Source: Pascua guehoae | Taxonomy: Eukaryota; Basidiomycota; Tremellomycetes; Trichosporonales; Trichosporonaceae | NCBI GenBank assembly: GCA_001600415.1 | Contig: BCJX01000009.1 | Location: 600,358 to 664,357, forward strand | DNA length: 64,000 nucleotides | Direction of reading: 5' to 3' | In this document: piece after piece, positions 37,601-49,522 of the stretch | Position numbering within the stretch: position 1 is the first letter of the stretch | Layout of the letters: every line of letters begins with the position of its first letter | The notes under the pieces: generated by a model | Seen by the model: the letters and a program-made list of their open reading frames with translations, nothing else | Databases searched by the model: none | What the model was told of the DNA's origin: nothing | Translations under genes and position numbers: made by a program

Positions 37601-39356
37601 ACTGGAGGACCTGAGCACGCAGTACGATCTGTCTGTGCGCAACTCTGTCGGCGGTGTTGTGCAATTCGAGTACGGTGACGACTCGCTCGACCCCGCGTGC
37701 CTCGAGGGTGACGCCACTCCGGTTGAATACGTGCGCAGCTGGTCGCATGCCTGCAAGACTGCGCCACCGGGCGGACGGCCGCTGTATCCGTACGAGATTG
37801 AGCAGATTGCTCGGACCATTTACCCAGAGGGTCTTGAAGAGGAGGAGGTTGTCAAGCCCCGCCGTCGTGGAGAAAAGCCCAAGGAGCGCAAGCCTATCCC
37901 TCCCGTGCCTGAAGAGTGGAAGCAGGTGCAGGTCAAGTTCCGCGAGAATACCTTCAACTTTGTCGTCGACAAGGTTTGCAAGGTCATGGCCGCGCAGCGC
38001 GAGGCGCGTGGTGTGCCTGCGGCGGACACGGCGGAGAGCATTGAGGAGTATGAGGATTTCCTCCAGTCGTCTGACCGTAAGTCTTGTGGGATCGTTGTTG
38101 CGTGGACATGTATCGCTAATGCTTCAGCTGCCATTCAACGGGTGCTGGACAATGCACACAAGGTGACCGAGTCGCAGATCACCCAGTTCCTCGAAAACTG
38201 CCGTGTGCGCTACCTGTTGGCCAAGATTGAGCCTGGTTCGACGGTCGGTGCAGTTGGCGCCCAGTCGATTGGTGAACCCGGTACTCAGATGACACTCAAG
38301 ACTTTCCATTTCGCCGGTGTCGCGTCCATGAACGTTACGCTCGGTGTACCGCGTATCAAGGAGATTATCAATGCTGCCAAGGTCATTTCAACGCCGATTA
38401 TTACGGTTCGCCTTGAAAACGAGACGAGTGAGATTTTCGCGCGTATCGTCAAGGGCCGCGTGGAGCGCACGACTCTGGGCGAGATTTCGAGCATTATCGA
38501 AGAGGCATGGACGGGTGGAGGCGCGTTTATCGAGGTCCACCTCGACATGTCGACAATCCAAAAGCTTCAGCTTGAGATTACGCTCGACTCAATCAAGATG
38601 GCGCTTGTTCTTGCGCCAAAGCTCAAGATTCGTGACAGCGACGTGACGATTGACTCTAAAAAGTGGCGTCTCAAGATTTACGTCAACGAGCCCGGCGACA
38701 AGGACAAGTTTGACGGCGTGTACGAGCGGCTCAAGTATTTGAAGCGCTCGATCCCGAGCGTTCAGGTCAAGGGTCTGCCCGAGATTGACCGTTCGGTCAT
38801 TATGCACCCAGAGGACGCCAAGCACACGTTCCAGCTGCTCGTGACAGGTTACGGCCTGAGCGAAGTCATGGGTACCGACGGTGTCAACGGCTACCTCACC
38901 AAGACCAACCACGTCATGGAGACGGCCAAGGTGCTAGGTATCGAGGCTGCGCGCCAGACGATTTACAACGAAATCCAGCACACAATGCAGAGCCACGGCA
39001 TGAGCATTGACCCGCGTCACGTCATGCTCCTCGGAGACGTCATGACCTACAAGGGCGAGGTTCTCGGTATCACGCGTTTCGGTGTGCAAAAGATGAAGGA
39101 CTCGGTGCTCATGTTGGCGTCGTTTGAAAAGACGACCGACCACCTCTTTGACGCCTCGCTCTACTCCAAGGTCGACGAGATTCAGGGTGTTTCCGAGTGT
39201 ATCATCATGGGTACACCCGCACCAGGCTGCGGCACCTCGCTCGCGTCGATTGTCACCCCGGCGCCCTTCCTGCCCCGCCGCAAGACGCTCTTATTCGAGA
39301 CGGCGTACAAGGCCGGTCGCGAGCGGCGCGCCACGTCAATGGACGTGGACGCGTGA
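34700..39356 (+). CDS. RPC1: DNA-directed RNA polymerase III largest subunit
   Basis: Catalytic subunit of Pol III, which makes tRNAs, 5S rRNA and U6 in the nucleus. Eight exons: 34700-34767, 34812-34953, 34992-35141, 35179-36218, 36257-36405, 36444-37289, 37327-38076, 38128-39356, giving 1457 aa, close to yeast Rpo31 (1460). Evidence: zinc-binding [20 protein letters not shown], the lid/rudder region with [12 protein letters not shown], the active-site Mg motif [10 protein letters not shown] in the fifth exon, the bridge-helix region [20 protein letters not shown], and the trigger-loop region [20 protein letters not shown]. Phrases such as [20 protein letters not shown] match Pol III rather than Pol I or Pol II. 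There is no heptad CTD, as expected. Start [10 protein letters not shown]. Confidence 0.95.
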
Positions 39357-39614
39357 GGACAAGGCGTCCTCCGCCCCGTAGAAGTCGTTCCGTGTCCCCC
39401 GTTTTGGTAGTCTTGCCCCCCACCCACCCCATTTAGCATACATAGCATATTCATCCCCATTTCCCCTCCCCCTCACCCCCCCGTGCAGCAGCGCTCCGTA
39501 GACCACCGATTTCTAGTTCGTATCCCGCATGCATCACAGCGTCTATCGGACAGAGGAGGCTATATGTTTAGGTATTGTCCGCAAAGTCCCGAAAGCCTCG
39601 ACCAAGCGCTTTCT

Positions 39615-41392
39615 CTACAGGCTTGGGAGGCGCTCCTTGACGATGGTGCGCACGTTGGTGTAGACGTCGTCAATGTCGGGTGTTGAGTCAATGTCGGCGA
39701 CGAGGCCCTTCTCCTCGTAGTAGTGGACGACGGGAAGCGACGTCTCCTTGAACGTCTTGAAGCGCTTGGCGAGCGCCTCCATGTTGTCGTCGGCACGGCC
39801 AGAAGTCTTGGAGCGGTGCTGGACGCGCTCAACCATGACCTTCTCGGACGTGTTGATGAAGAGGACGAGTGAGCTTTGGACGAGCTGGCGTTAGCGTGTG
39901 TGGGGGAACCCGGGAAGGGGAGAAACGGGGGTATTGTTGGACAACGCGGCCTCGGTGAAGATTGCCGTGGCCGAGGATGAAACGCCCCTGGCGGAAAGGG
40001 TGGGCGGGGGAGGGGCCTCGGTGCGGAGGATGTGGTGGTTCATTGACGAGTCCCAGCATGATTGCCATAGCAGTCCGGCTACCACACCGGTACGACCACT
40101 GAACCAAGACGCAACCTCGACAACCAATCAACACTCACTGCCTTGTCGAACATGAGCGCCTGGTCCATCTTGCGAGGGAAGCCGTCGATCAGGAAGCGGC
40201 CCTTGCCGTCGACCCAACCGTCGGCGAGCGCCGAGCCCTCGGGGAAGGATGGGGGCGATGCGAGCGTCTCCTTCATGGCGTTCTCAATGAGCTGTGTACA
40301 TGTCAGCGGCCGGCGGGGGGCAAAGGTCGTGTGTGCAGGGTTTCACAGGGCCAGACCAACAAAGGGCGGTGACTCTGGCACAGCACTATCGGGACAAGAC
40401 AGACAGAGCGCAGGGGTGAAACGCTCGCACAGGCTGCTGGTGACGCGCTTAAGCTCGAGTGCAGAGTAAACTTTGTGCTCGAGCGCGTGCCTTCGGCGAG
40501 CCCACACGTCCACAATGTCCCGACGTTGCCGTCTGCCTGTGTCCCGCCCGTGTCCGGGAAACTCAACTCCGCCGTCGGAACTCGTACAGTGGAGGTGACG
40601 CGTTCGCGCTCGCGCTCGCGCTCTCTCTCGGCTGATGTACGACCGGGCGTTCGGCTATGAAGCACAACAAGCCGTCGCCCTTGCAATAATTGTACGCGCT
40701 ATCCGCCGCCGGTACTTTGCAGCAGCAGCAGCAGCAGCCACGCCCAGCTCGAGCTGGGACACGGGGTCCCAGCGAGACGAGGATGGGCAGTGGCTTGCTG
40801 TTTCACGACGCGCTTGGCGTAACGATGAAGAGCAAGAACAGCACCATTCTGCGACAGCCATGTCGCAGCCACAAGGCCGACAAGGGGCACCAAACGCACC
40901 TTGATCGTGACCTCGAGGGGGACGATGAGGCCCTCCTTGATGTAGTCCTTGATCAGCTGGCCGTACTGCGAGTCTGGGCGGTCCTGCTCGGCGCGGAGGA
41001 GGTCACCAGCTGCACTGTCAGCGTGCTTCCCGACTGTTTCCCGACATGCGGGGGACGTTGCATGCGCGTACCCGAGAGGTGCTTGAAGCCAAAGTCTGCG
41101 ACGAGCTTCTCGCACTGCGTGCCCTTGCCTGCAATGTTAGCCTTGAGCAAGATACTGGGCCAAAGGGGTGGATCCAGAAAACCGAGCGATGAGCAGCACG
41201 CGTAGCAAGAGTCACCCTCTCCGTCGTGCTCTCTACTGCCAACATTGCTCGTCGTCGCCAGCCCGCCGTCACGCGCGCCGACATGAAGCTCCACGCACCA
41301 GCGCCAGGACCGCCGAGGACAAAGACGACGGTGATCTTGTCCTGGTCGAAAACGGGCTTGTCGCCAGTGTAGAGCGGCTGAGCGTCGGGCAT
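39615..41392 (-). CDS. URA6: UMP/CMP kinase (uridylate kinase)
   Basis: Phosphorylates UMP and CMP (and some AMP) with ATP for pyrimidine nucleotide synthesis. Five exons (minus strand): 41392-41299, 41128-41072, 41009-40900, 40291-40139, 39884-39615, giving 227 aa. The P-loop GGPGAGKGTQ is split across exons 1 and 2. It is followed by [11 protein letters not shown] (NMP-binding), GFPRKMDQA, and KTSGRADDN in the lid, with [16 protein letters not shown] as a URA6-like ending. An insertion of about 20 residues ([19 protein letters not shown]) precedes FLIDGFPRK. Introns 3 (608 nt) and 4 (254 nt) are long. The 608-nt intron carries simple repeats: a GCA array at about 40721-40738 and a CGCTCG array at about 40603-40628. 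Confidence 0.93.
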
Positions 41393-42316
41393 TTTTGAGA
41401 GCGGGACGGGGTGGGTGGGTCTACGAGTTTAGGTGGAGAAGAGGAGTGTTGGATGCAACAAAGTCGGGGGGGTGTGACAATAATGGATTGGCTTTTGAAC
41501 GCGACCGACGAAGTGCTGAAAGTCAATTCCATCCAATCCATCCGGAATGGGCGTCGTGGCGTGGCGCGGCAGTTGTGGCGCCTGCCTGCCTCCCGATGCC
41601 GATGCCGATCACTCGCAGACTTTCTCTGGGTGGCACCACCCCCCAGCTGCCCCCAGCCAGCCCACCGTGGCATCGTGGCATAATGCATGTTGCCAGCATG
41701 ACAGCCGGCACCGCGGCACACTTTGACGGGCCTCGCCAACGCCATTGTCATCAACGGGCATGTATGCGTCAGGCACATTCATGCACCGAGCGTCCCCGCA
41801 CTCGTGCTCCTGGATCTCCCTATCCTATCGCCGATATCGTGCTACCCGACGTGTGACGAGACGGCACAACCTTGGGGGGTGGGGGGGGTTGCTCGTCCCT
41901 CCTGCTCCCCCCCCTTTTCTTTGTGTTTCCGCCAATGCAATACCCATGACACGCCGCCCCCACTCAGGTCCGCTCTCACCTGTACACCTGTGGCCTCTGG
42001 GGTAACGAAATCAGAGTCGCATGCGCATATCTTACAGCCGTCGACCGGGTACATACTCGAATAGAGAATGTCCCCGGCATTGGCGTGTGGGCTCTGCCGG
42101 TTCTTCTGCCGGTTATACAACGTCTGTTGTTCAACTTTTTTCAACGCCGACCACGCAACCTCGAGCTGCGTGTGCACGTTATCTCGGACAGACTTGGGGC
42201 CGTTTGGATCAGCCTTGCCACTTGTCGCTTGCTCTGCAAACTGACTGACAGCAAACACGGCTGCGGTCCTCGCACGACCCCAGTCGCGTCCAAAATGCAA
42301 CACATTACAAAATGGT

Positions 42317-42379
42317 CACGTGATGTTAATTGGTGGTGATTAGAAACGAGAGGTGTTTACGTTATTCTTGCCTCACGTG
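42317..42379. promoter_or_regulatory. Pair of CACGTG (E-box/CDE-like) sites
   Basis: CACGTG occurs at 42317-42322 (in GGTCACGTGATG) and at 42374-42379 (in CTCACGTGTCA), 57 bp apart. The hexamer is the core site of bHLH factors of the Cbf1/Pho4 type in fungi. Which gene they serve, and whether they are bound, is inference. Confidence 0.4.
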
Positions 42380-42484
42380 TCACACTGGGCAAGTTGCGCC
42401 GCCATGACCGCGTCATTCACGTCACAGCCCAACGACGCCTCCTCGAACGAGTCTCAACTTCCAAGTGCAACCGTGCATCGCCAA

Positions 42485-42536
42485 CACCACCACCACCACC
42501 ACCACCACCACCACCACCACCACCACCACCACCACC
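42485..42536 (+). repeat. (CAC)n microsatellite, about 17 units
   Basis: An uninterrupted CAC/CCA tract. Read in the EXO84 frame it encodes a run of His. If translation began at the in-frame ATG at 42404, the product would carry a 54-residue N-terminal addition with this tract; from the ATG at 42566 it is 5' UTR. Confidence 0.95.
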
Positions 42537-42565
42537 TTTGCCGCCACCAACAATCAACTCCCACG

Positions 42566-45078
42566 ATGGCGTCCCTTCGACGACCGTCCCACTACTTTGG
42601 CAAGCTGTCCCATAATGACTCGCGCGCTCCCCTTCCCCGGGATCAAGGGCGCAAGCGCGATGTCCGCCAGAGCAAGGTCGAGGACCGGATGAAGACGCGG
42701 CGTATGAGCATGCGGTGGGTGTATCAGCTGCGCAATCAGTCCCTGACGTTGTTACAGCTATGCCGGGCCCGAGTCGTTTGGTGTGCCCGAGGCCGGCGCC
42801 AGCATGCAGGCGCCGTACAAGCTGCAGTACACGCTCGACGTCGCGCCGCCGATCATGGAGCAGCTCGAAGAGGAAGAGTATGCCGAGGTCGTGGCTGAGC
42901 CCGCGTCCATCCCTACACGCAGCAGTCCAGGGATCCGCCCTGGAAGCTTATACACTGCGTCACCAAATGCGTTTGGGCAGATGCCGTTAGAGGAGGTCGA
43001 GGAGCCGCAAGAGGAGGAGATTCGGCAACGGCGACCGGCGTTCGAACAGGAATGGGACTTTACGGCACTCGCCAAAGACAATGTGGACATTGCGGCGTGT
43101 GAGTTTGCGCCCTCTTTTGTGTGGCACGATTCTGACAACCAGACGTGCGCAAGACGCTCACTGGCGCCGATGAGAGGGAGAAGAAGCGTCTCCTTGATGC
43201 GCTGCAAAAGCAAAAGGAGTCGCTGGCAAAGGACATGCAGAAGAATGTCTTTAAGAAGTGGGTCCCCCAAAGGTTATGGCGTCTGACCCAGCAGCTATGC
43301 CGAGTTTGTGTCCATTTCCAAGGAAATATCGACACTCGAAAACGACATGCTCGAGCTCAAGGAGCTTCTCAACGAGTGGAAGGCTGTCCCCCAGCTCATG
43401 GGCATGGAGGACACGCTTGCGCCGACGATTGACAAGGATGGCAACGTCGAGCGTCACCGTAGCCGGCGCAATTCGCCCATGGACCTGCAGCAAATGTACC
43501 GCTCCCAGCTTACGAATCTGTGGTCGACAGTCGAAGGATCGCAAAAGTACATCAATGTCTCGCCAGGACGGCACGTCGTGTTTGAGACGCACGAGTTTTT
43601 GGAGCTGCACCCGGCGACATACAAACCCAACCAGAGCGTGTCGCTGTTCCTCCTTAACGACTTGCTACTTGTCGCCGGCCGCCGGCGGTTGAAGACGCGG
43701 GCTACAGCAACCGACCAAGAGAATGAAAAGGGACGCATGGTCGCCGAAAAGTGTTGGGCATTGACAGATCTCGTCGTTGTTGACGTCAAGGACACTGGCG
43801 GTGGGTACGACACTGCTTTCATGACACTGACAACAAATAGACCTCATGAACGCGCTCAAGATCAAGCGTGGCAAGGAGGTGTCCGTGTTCCGTGCCTCTC
43901 GGCCAGAAGACAAAAAGGCGCTCCTCGGTGCATTCCGGCAGGTCTCTTCCGAGCTTGCCGAGAAGCGGCGAAAGGAAAACGAGGCCGAACAGGAACGGCG
44001 ACGGACGCTGTGGAACGGCGACGACAGCCGGAATGCACGCCTCACGCGCATGACCATGTTTATGGACATTGATTCGAGCCGCCCTCTGTCGACGATTGGG
44101 ATGTCGCTGTCCGACTCCAAGGACCTCCTGTGGATCGACGAGTTTAGCGACGACCTCACAATGGCGATTGCGACGCGTGACTGGGACAAGGGCGTCAAGC
44201 TTGTGGAACATGGACAAGATCTCCAGCGCACAGTGTCGAACAATAAAGAGGCGAGCGAAATGCTCAAGTTTCGCCTGGAAAGCCTGCGGCCGACGCTCGT
44301 CACGCGCATCGCCGACGACCTGTCATTGCCCGATATTCGCAAGGCCGCCGCAAGCCAGCTCATCGGACTCCTCACGCGCCTGGGCAAGGCCGAGCTGGCG
44401 CGCGACACGTTTCTCAAGGCGCGCCACAAGCACATGCTCCATCTTGTACGCGCTATCAAGCACGAGGGCGACGTGAGCCTGTACATCAACGAGCTGGCGA
44501 TTGTGTGCTTTAGCATTGTGCGCCACACGAGCGACTGGTACATGAGCGCGTTTAGCGACTCGCGTCTTGCGTCGGGCTTTGTGACGTGGGCAAAGGAGCA
44601 GATTGAGTTTTTCGCAGACACGTTCCGCCGCCAGGTGTTTGCGCCAGGTATTTCGCAGGGCAACATTGACGAGTGCCACCGTGTGACGGCAGCGGCCAAC
44701 CGCAAGCTCCTCCGCGACGCCGGTCTCGACTTTACATTTCTCATCACGTCGCTCACCGCCGAGGGTGACCCGGGCGGCAAGGCATCGGCCGACACGCGAG
44801 CCCCGACAGACTTTCACGCCGACTTTGTCCCCGGATCATCGGCTACTCGTGGGTCGCCACGGAACCGCAACAACGACCTCGACCCGGCCAGCGATCTCTC
44901 CCACGGCTCCACTGCACCCCTCTCCCTCGGGCGCAAGAGCCGCTCAGACGCCGCGGCCTCGCGCAACATTTCCTCCGCGTCTGGCGGAGTCTCTCCCGGC
45001 TCCCCAGGTTCCCCCGCGCCGCGCCCGCCACCCCGCAGTGTGCGCAGGTCGCGCCCGCCGCCCCAGAGGCCAGAGTAG
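42566..45078 (+). CDS. EXO84: Exocyst complex subunit EXO84
   Basis: Subunit of the octameric exocyst that tethers secretory vesicles to the plasma membrane. Five exons: 42566-42714, 42758-43098, 43143-43257, 43295-43800, 43841-45078, giving 782 aa. The N-terminal part ends in a coiled coil (FVSISKEISTLENDMLELKE). A PH-like domain follows (VVFETHEFLELHPATY, SLFLLNDLLLVAGR, WALTDLVVVDV). Then comes a helical C-terminal region with LLWIDEFSDDLTMAIATRDW, typical of Exo84, and a Ser/Pro/Arg-rich tail. The start at 42566 gives MASLRRPSHYFGKL. An in-frame ATG at 42404 is also possible. Both have acceptable start contexts (A and G at -3). Confidence 0.92.
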
Positions 45079-45415
45079 CGCAGTCTACAGGTTGTAGTTA
45101 ATGTATAATGCTGGCATGCAGGCTATGCTGCGCATGTCGTCGGTGTATCGGTTGTCGCCGGCCTCGCGGGCCTGGCCGTTTGTGCGCCGGTCACCGCCAC
45201 GTGGTTTCGAGAATTCGAGAAATATCCCGAAGGCGGAGGCACGGAGATGCGACGCGTCGCCATGCCCTCCACCGCATGGAACAAGTACAAGTCAAGTCTC
45301 AACATTGTATCCCAACCTCTCTCCTCTCTCGACCAAGACTAGAGCTACTGTATACCCAAACCCAACCTGCCGACATCCTCCAACAGACACCAGTACCCGC
45401 ACACGCAACGAAACC
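45079..45415. other. Intergenic, EXO84 to cyclophilin
   Basis: 337 bp holding the EXO84 3' flank and the promoter/5' UTR of the cyclophilin-40 gene. No gene or strong motif was seen. Confidence 0.5.
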
Positions 45416-47060
45416 ATGGGCCGCACCGTCTGCTACTTTGACATTACGATCGGCGGTACCCCCGCGGGCCGGATCGAGTTTGAGCTATTCGACGACATTG
45501 CCCCCAAGACGTGCGCCAACTTTGAGCACCTGTGTCTCGGGGACAAGACGAATGCCAAGGGCGACAAGCTCGCGTTTGCGGGCTCGAGCTTCCACCGGTG
45601 CATCAAGGGGTTTATGCTCCAGGGCGGCGACTTTACGCGCGGTGACGGCACCGGCGGCGAGTCGATCTATGGCGAGAAGGTGGGTGGTGGCTAGGTGTGG
45701 TGTGGGGTGGGGTGCAAGATGTGTCGTGTGATAGTTGGTAGTTGGGTGTGGTGTTGTAGGTGTGGAGCGATGGGCTGGTTGATGACGGCAACACCGGTGT
45801 CGTGGAGTCGGCCTCGGAGTCGACCTCGGAGTCTACCCGGAGCTCGGTTTGGCAAGTCGGCCAAGTCGGCAACGAGCACGCTCAAGTGCAACATCTCGTC
45901 GATCCCTCGTACCATACCACTACCCCCCCCCCCCCACCTGCCTCGCCTGACCCCTACTAACACACCCCAGTTCGCCGACGAAAACTTCACCCTCAAGCAC
46001 GACAAGCCCATGCTCCTGTCCATGGCCAACGCGGGCCCCAACACCAACGGCTCGCAGTTCTTCATCACGACAGTCCCCACGCCGCACCTGGACGGCAAGC
46101 ACGTCGTGTTTGGCCGCGTGCGCACCAACCGCGGGCTGGTGCGCCGCATCGAGGACATTCCGACCAAGAGCGACCGCCCCACCGAGCCCGTCGTCGTTGC
46201 TGCCGCCGGCGTGATCCCCCCGGAAGAGGTCAAGGCCGAGGACGAGAAGCGCTCGCGCGCCGCCGAGGCCGCGGCGACCGGCGGCGAGGACGTGTACGAG
46301 GACTATCCGGCCGACGAGGAGAAGATTGATGCCGAGAAGCCCGAGGAGGCGCTCAAGGTCGCTACGTCGCTCAAGGATCTTGGTACGAAGTGAGTCGGGC
46401 GGGTCGGTGGTCTTGGTAACTGGTCTTCGTGACTGGTCTTGGTGTCGGGGCTGTATTGGGCCTGGTATTGAGCCTGTTGTTAGTTCTGATATTGAGCCTG
46501 TTGGGCCTGTTGTTGCGTCTGGGTGCGCATATCCTCGGATCTACCCCCTGCGTCCTCCCCTCACCGGCCCCAGCCCCACTCCACCCCCTCACCCCTCTCC
46601 CCCACGCTCCACACTAACAAACAGGGAGTTCAAGCAGGGCAACTACCTCGCCGCCCTGGCAAAGTACCAAAAAGCCCTGCGGTACCTAGACGCGCCCGCA
46701 GCGCCCTCGGACCCCACGCTCTCCAAGAGCTTCCGCGACGTGCGCTTCCCGCTCCTGACCAACGCGGCGCTTGCGGCACTCAAGACGGCCCCGCCCGCGG
46801 GTGCCCTCGGCGTGACGCTCGCGTCGCGCGCGCTCGAGACGCCCGACCTCTCCCCTGCTGAGCGCGGCAAGGCGCTCTACCGCCGCGCCCTCGCGCGCGT
46901 CGCCATCCGCGACGACACCGAGGCGGAAAAGGACCTCAAGGCCGCCAATGACGTTGTGCCCAATGACGCCGGGGTGCTCCGCGCCCTCCGTGAACTCGAG
47001 GCGCGCAAGCAGGCGCGGGCGGCGAAGGAGAAGGCGGTGTATGCCAAGATGTTTGCGTAG
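45416..47060 (+). CDS. CPR6: Cyclophilin-40 type peptidyl-prolyl isomerase with TPR domain
   Basis: Hsp90 co-chaperone with prolyl isomerase activity. Three exons: 45416-45679, 45971-46389, 46625-47060, giving 372 aa, close to yeast Cpr6 (371). Residues 1-175 are the cyclophilin domain ([40 protein letters not shown]). The cyclosporin-contact Trp of CypA is His here (TPHLDGKH), as is usual for Cyp40. An acidic linker ([13 protein letters not shown]) leads into TPR repeats ([20 protein letters not shown] ... [13 protein letters not shown]) that bind the Hsp90 C terminus. The two introns are long for the locus (291 and 235 nt) and low-complexity; the first contains a run of 13 C near its 3' end. 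Confidence 0.95.
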
Positions 47061-47694
47061 GGCGGGCGGGGCGTCTAGATAGGACAATGGGATGCAATGG
47101 TAGTTTAGCCGTCTGTGTTAGTCGGCGTGTCTGTAGCCTGGGGGAGTCACAGGATGGGAGAGCCACAGGGTGTGCTTTCCAGTCGGACCCGTCAGATTCC
47201 TCCCGACTCTGCCTCTACATGCCACGTCTGCCCGTGTGCACATGCACTTGAGTGTCACAGCTGGGGTCGCTTGCAATGCCCGAAACAGTCCTCCCTCATT
47301 GTGCACGACAACTGCTCGTCGTTCTGGGGTACATTATGCACGTACGACTGTGCTTCCCTACCTAGAAAGACCAGGGAGCGTCCCAGGCTACTCCACAGCT
47401 CCGCAGCCCGCCTACTGTCCTCGAAATACTCTCAACGATGAGCACAGTTAGGCTAGGGGGGTGGGACCGGACTGGGACCGGACTGGGACCGGACTGGCCT
47501 GGGGCATTTCTCGGACATTTCTTGCCCATTCACACTGTTTCTGTTCCCACACCACTCCACTGCCACTGCCGAAGGTATGGGTGCATACAGCGCCGTGGGG
47601 CGGGATATCTGAGATGACAATGCAGGATACGAAGGTGGGAGGAAACGCAAAGCAAGATGGAAGAAATAGAAGGGGGTGGTCCCGAAGCAGACGT
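47061..47694. other. Convergent 3' region, CPR6 and NOP58
   Basis: No gene is supported. It contains the 3' ends of both genes and a short tandem repeat at 47463-47495. Confidence 0.5.
47463..47495 (+). repeat. Three perfect tandem copies of an 11-bp unit
   Basis: GGGACCGGACT repeated three times without mismatch, in the convergent 3' region. Probably a neutral minisatellite. Confidence 0.95.
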
Positions 47695-49522
47695 CTAGTC
47701 CCTCTTCTTCTTCTTCTTCTTCTTCTCTCCGTCGTCCACTTCGGCATCGCCGTTGGCCTCGGATGCCCTCCGCTTCTTCGACTTCTTCTTCTCGCCCTCG
47801 CCGTCGGCAGTCTTCTCCTTCTTGGCAGCCTTTGCCTGGGAACAAGTCAGCATGCGCCTCTGAGTAGATAATCGTGGTTTGGACTCACCGCCTTCTTGGC
47901 CTCTTTCCGCGCCCGACGCTCCTCCTTGGTCTCGCCGGCCACCATGGACACGTCGCCGTCGACGTCCATGGTCGTGTCGGCTGCCTCGCTCTTGCGCTTC
48001 TCCTTCTTGTCCTTCTTCTCCTTCTTGACCTCGGCGTCGGGCTGGGTGGGGAGGGTAGAAGGGAGGTTGTCGGTGGCCGAGTTGTATGCTCCGCTGGTTC
48101 CCGAGAGCTCAAACTTGGGCTGCTGGCGGCCCGTTGCACCCGAGGTAATGGTACGCGTGCTGACAATGCCGGCGCGGTGCTCGAGGGCACGGAGACGCGA
48201 CTCGAGCTTGACGCGGTAGGTGATGCCCATCTCGGCGCCCTCGACGTCCGACTTGGTGTCGGGGTCGGACAGGGCGTCGACACGGATCGAAAGCGACGCC
48301 TTGGTCGCGACCATGCGGGCCATCTTGCCCTTGAGCTTTTGGGGCGCTTGGCCGATGAGCGACGCGTGGTAGATGAGACCGTATTTGGGTGTGTCGTGCT
48401 TGGTCTTGAGCGCACGGAACAGGGCCTTTTCGGCACCGAGAATCTGCACTGTCGACGCAGGGAACTTTGCGAGGTTCATGAGCGAGCCGGCGTGCGAAAT
48501 GAGGCGCGCACCGACAAGCTCGCCGACAAGCGCAGTGAGGTTGGGCGCAATCGCCTGCATGCGGTTGCGGAGGTACTCGGACAGCTGGGTGCGGTACTCA
48601 GTGATCGAAATCACCTGGTCACACAGCGAGTGAATGTGGTCCATGTCCGTGTCGGAAATCTCGGTACCCATCGACAGCTCGGCCGCCTGCTTGAGCGTCG
48701 CCTCGAGGTCCTCGGGGAGGATCAGGTCAAACGAAGTCGAGACGGCGTTGGTGCGGAAACCCATGGCCTTGACAACGCGAGCGTAGGCCAGGTTGTCGAC
48801 AATAATCTTGCCCATCTCGGGGAAGTGCCAGCCGTACCACTCCTTGACACGCATCGAGTAAATGTTAATTTCCTTGTCGAGGTCGTCAAGGAGCGCAATC
48901 GCCTGGATGATCATGGTGTCAACCTTGTCGGTCGAAAACTTGACCTTGAAGCGCGACATGGCGTGGCCGAGACCAAGCGACATCGTGTTCAGGTCCTTCT
49001 GGTCAATGCCACCGAGAAGCGAAGAAAGCTGCTGGCGGATACCGCGGTACAGGTCCTGGGTGGTGCTGTCCGAGAGGACGGGGATCTTGAGCGTCTTCGA
49101 GATGGTCGCAGCTGGAATGGTGTTAGGACCTCTAACGCATTCGGCACCACCACCGGAGTGACTCACCAAGCTTGGGCTCGGAGACAACAAGCATCTCCTC
49201 GACCTTCTTCTTCTTCTTCTTCTCGCCCTCGGCACCGCTCGTCGCCTCGGCCAGGAACTTTTCGAGCGACTCGGTCAGGCGTCCATCCTGGATGGCAGCC
49301 AGGTCCTCAATGGCCGATGCCGTAGACGAGAAGCGCTGGATCGCCTGCACCTTGAGGCTGCGCGTGTTAGGGGAGAACAGGACAGTTACACTAGACGGCT
49401 CACGCCTTGTTGGCCTTCTCGGGCGTCTCAAACTCCTTCCACAGGTCCTTGTTGTCGAGCTTGTAGTCGTTGCCGAGCTTGAACACGACAAAGCCAATGG
49501 CCGTCTCCGTGAGAACGAGCAT
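47695..49522 (-). CDS. NOP58: Nucleolar box C/D snoRNP core protein NOP58
   Basis: Scaffold of box C/D snoRNPs that guide rRNA 2'-O-methylation and processing. Four exons (minus strand): 49522-49404, 49357-49167, 49111-47889, 47835-47695, giving 557 aa. The start MLVLTETAIGFVVFKL is the NOP5 N-terminal domain. The coiled-coil NOSIC/Nop region follows (WYGWHFPEMGKII, then the Nop-domain core GARLISHAGSLMNLAKFPAS and IYHASLIGQAPQKLKGKMAR). The C-terminal about 130 residues are charged KKE/KKD repeats ending in KKKKKKKRD, typical of NOP58 rather than NOP56. The last 46 residues, all Lys/Glu-rich, are on their own exon. Confidence 0.95.

Larger units (their letters stand above)
41393..42565. other. 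Divergent region, URA6 and EXO84
   Basis: About 1.2 kb between divergent genes. No gene is supported. It holds two CACGTG motifs near the EXO84 side, a G/C homopolymer patch at about 41876-41930, and the in-frame upstream ATG and poly-His coding repeat described under EXO84. Confidence 0.5.

Noticed and set aside
47400..47500. Promoter or CRISPR-like array from the GGGACCGGACT repeats
   Set aside because: Three perfect head-to-tail copies without spacers, in a eukaryotic convergent 3' region; a simple minisatellite.
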